Assembly (NCBI GenBank): GCA_034687125.1
Contig: JAQGBZ010000101.1
Span: 124,001 to 188,000, forward strand
DNA: 64,000 bases
Source: Neelides folsomi
Lineage: Eukaryota > Arthropoda > Collembola > Neelipleona > Neelidae
Reading direction: 5' to 3'
Shown: positions 63,501 through 64,000 of the stretch, piece after piece
Numbering within the stretch: the first letter of the stretch is position 1
How the letters are laid out: each line of letters opens with the position of its first letter
Made by a program: the position numbers and the translations under genes
The notes under the pieces: model-generated
The model's input: only the letters and a program-made list of their open reading frames with translations
What the model was told of the DNA's origin: nothing
Databases searched by the model: none

Positions 63501-64000
63501 AGATCCGTCACAAAGAAATTTCCGGTGTACCGTGTAGTACGAGATGAAAAGGCCCTTGGTTCCATCCACTCGAAAGGGACATAAATGCTTTTTATTAAAA
63601 CCCTTTATGAACTAAAATGGGCACTTCTCAAATGGTAAATTAAGAGCCTCATACCTCCTCGATACATTTTTATCCCTTTCTTATTTTAATAACGTCGTTT
63701 CCCTTCCTCATCATCTCTAAATATGAGTACCTACTTGTAAATAGTTAAAATAAGGTTTCTTCCACACCACTGGACCTAAGCCATAAATAAGCGGATCTGC
63801 AATAAAATCACACATCAAACCAATGTTGATGGAGAGAAAAGTGTTCTCGTCCATTGTTTCAATCGATGATGCCATGACCAAAGCATGAGAATTCAACAGC
63901 CGGCTTGTTCTCCTTTGTTTATTTCCCATTTCATCAAAATGATTGGAAGGAGGAGAATAAGGAAATTCGCTCCTTTTCTCTCTTCTTCAGCCCTTCTTTA
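60595..64000. other. Probable dipeptidase B intron reaching the window edge
   Basis: The exon at 60594 starts in phase 2 and needs an upstream partner encoding the THSCN-PW end, which I do not find in this stretch. The open frames at 62214-62525 (plus) and 63717-63929 (minus) have no recognisable content. Composition is less AT-rich, with many GA/CT-rich runs. I see nothing else to annotate. Confidence 0.4.

Noticed and set aside
63717-63929. Possible upstream exon of dipeptidase B (DFIADPLIYGLG)
   Set aside because: No dipeptidase motif fits. After the internal TTGCAG acceptor the other frames stop quickly.
1-64000. CRISPR arrays, bacterial operons, rRNA and tRNA genes
   Set aside because: The sequence is eukaryotic. 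I found no spaced repeats, no convincing tRNA cloverleaf and no rRNA signature by eye, although a tRNA scan could still find one.

Overview
The window is nuclear DNA from an invertebrate animal. It is AT-rich, with multi-exon genes, GT-AG introns (about 55 nt to several kb), Tc1/mariner relics and an LTR element. The recognisable proteins (RNF144-type RBR ligase, RRM2, NDC1, membrane dipeptidases) are metazoan. An arthropod, perhaps a crustacean, is the best guess, but nothing here fixes the taxon. All exon models were spliced by hand from GT/AG sites and phase continuity.

Left part (1-11 kb): the first two exons of an unrecognised minus-strand gene run off the left edge. A small plus-strand gene for a single-pass membrane protein follows (3.2-4.0 kb), then a 239-bp Tc1/mariner relic. 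A complete minus-strand RNF144-like RING-IBR-RING ubiquitin ligase spans 6.2-11.0 kb and has a long low-complexity N-terminal extension.

Middle (11-32 kb): about 12 kb shows no supportable gene except a possible 5' exon near 13.1 kb. A young LTR retroelement in minus orientation lies at 22.75-26.29 kb. Its two 415-bp LTRs differ at one base, the gag is broken, no pol is visible, and the leader holds five 48-bp tandem repeats. A small unrecognised plus-strand gene (28.1-29.1 kb) converges on a complete RRM2 gene (30.1-31.8 kb, minus).

Right part (32-64 kb): NDC1 (32.6-36.0 kb, plus, 11 exons) is divergent from RRM2, with 855 bp between start codons. Intron 1 of NDC1 carries a mariner relic with perfect 31-bp terminal inverted repeats. 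A fold-back MITE lies at 36.5-36.95 kb. Two paralogous minus-strand membrane dipeptidase genes follow. Copy A (37.4-42.4 kb) is complete, and a four-TM gene on the opposite strand is nested in its intron 8. Copy B (49.9-60.6 kb) shows only its C-terminal seven exons and lacks a conserved active-site Asp. Matching exon lengths and phases show that the two are duplicates. RRM2 (dNTP synthesis) and NDC1 (nuclear pore membrane) are both growth-linked, so a shared divergent promoter is possible. I saw no convincing new multi-gene system.
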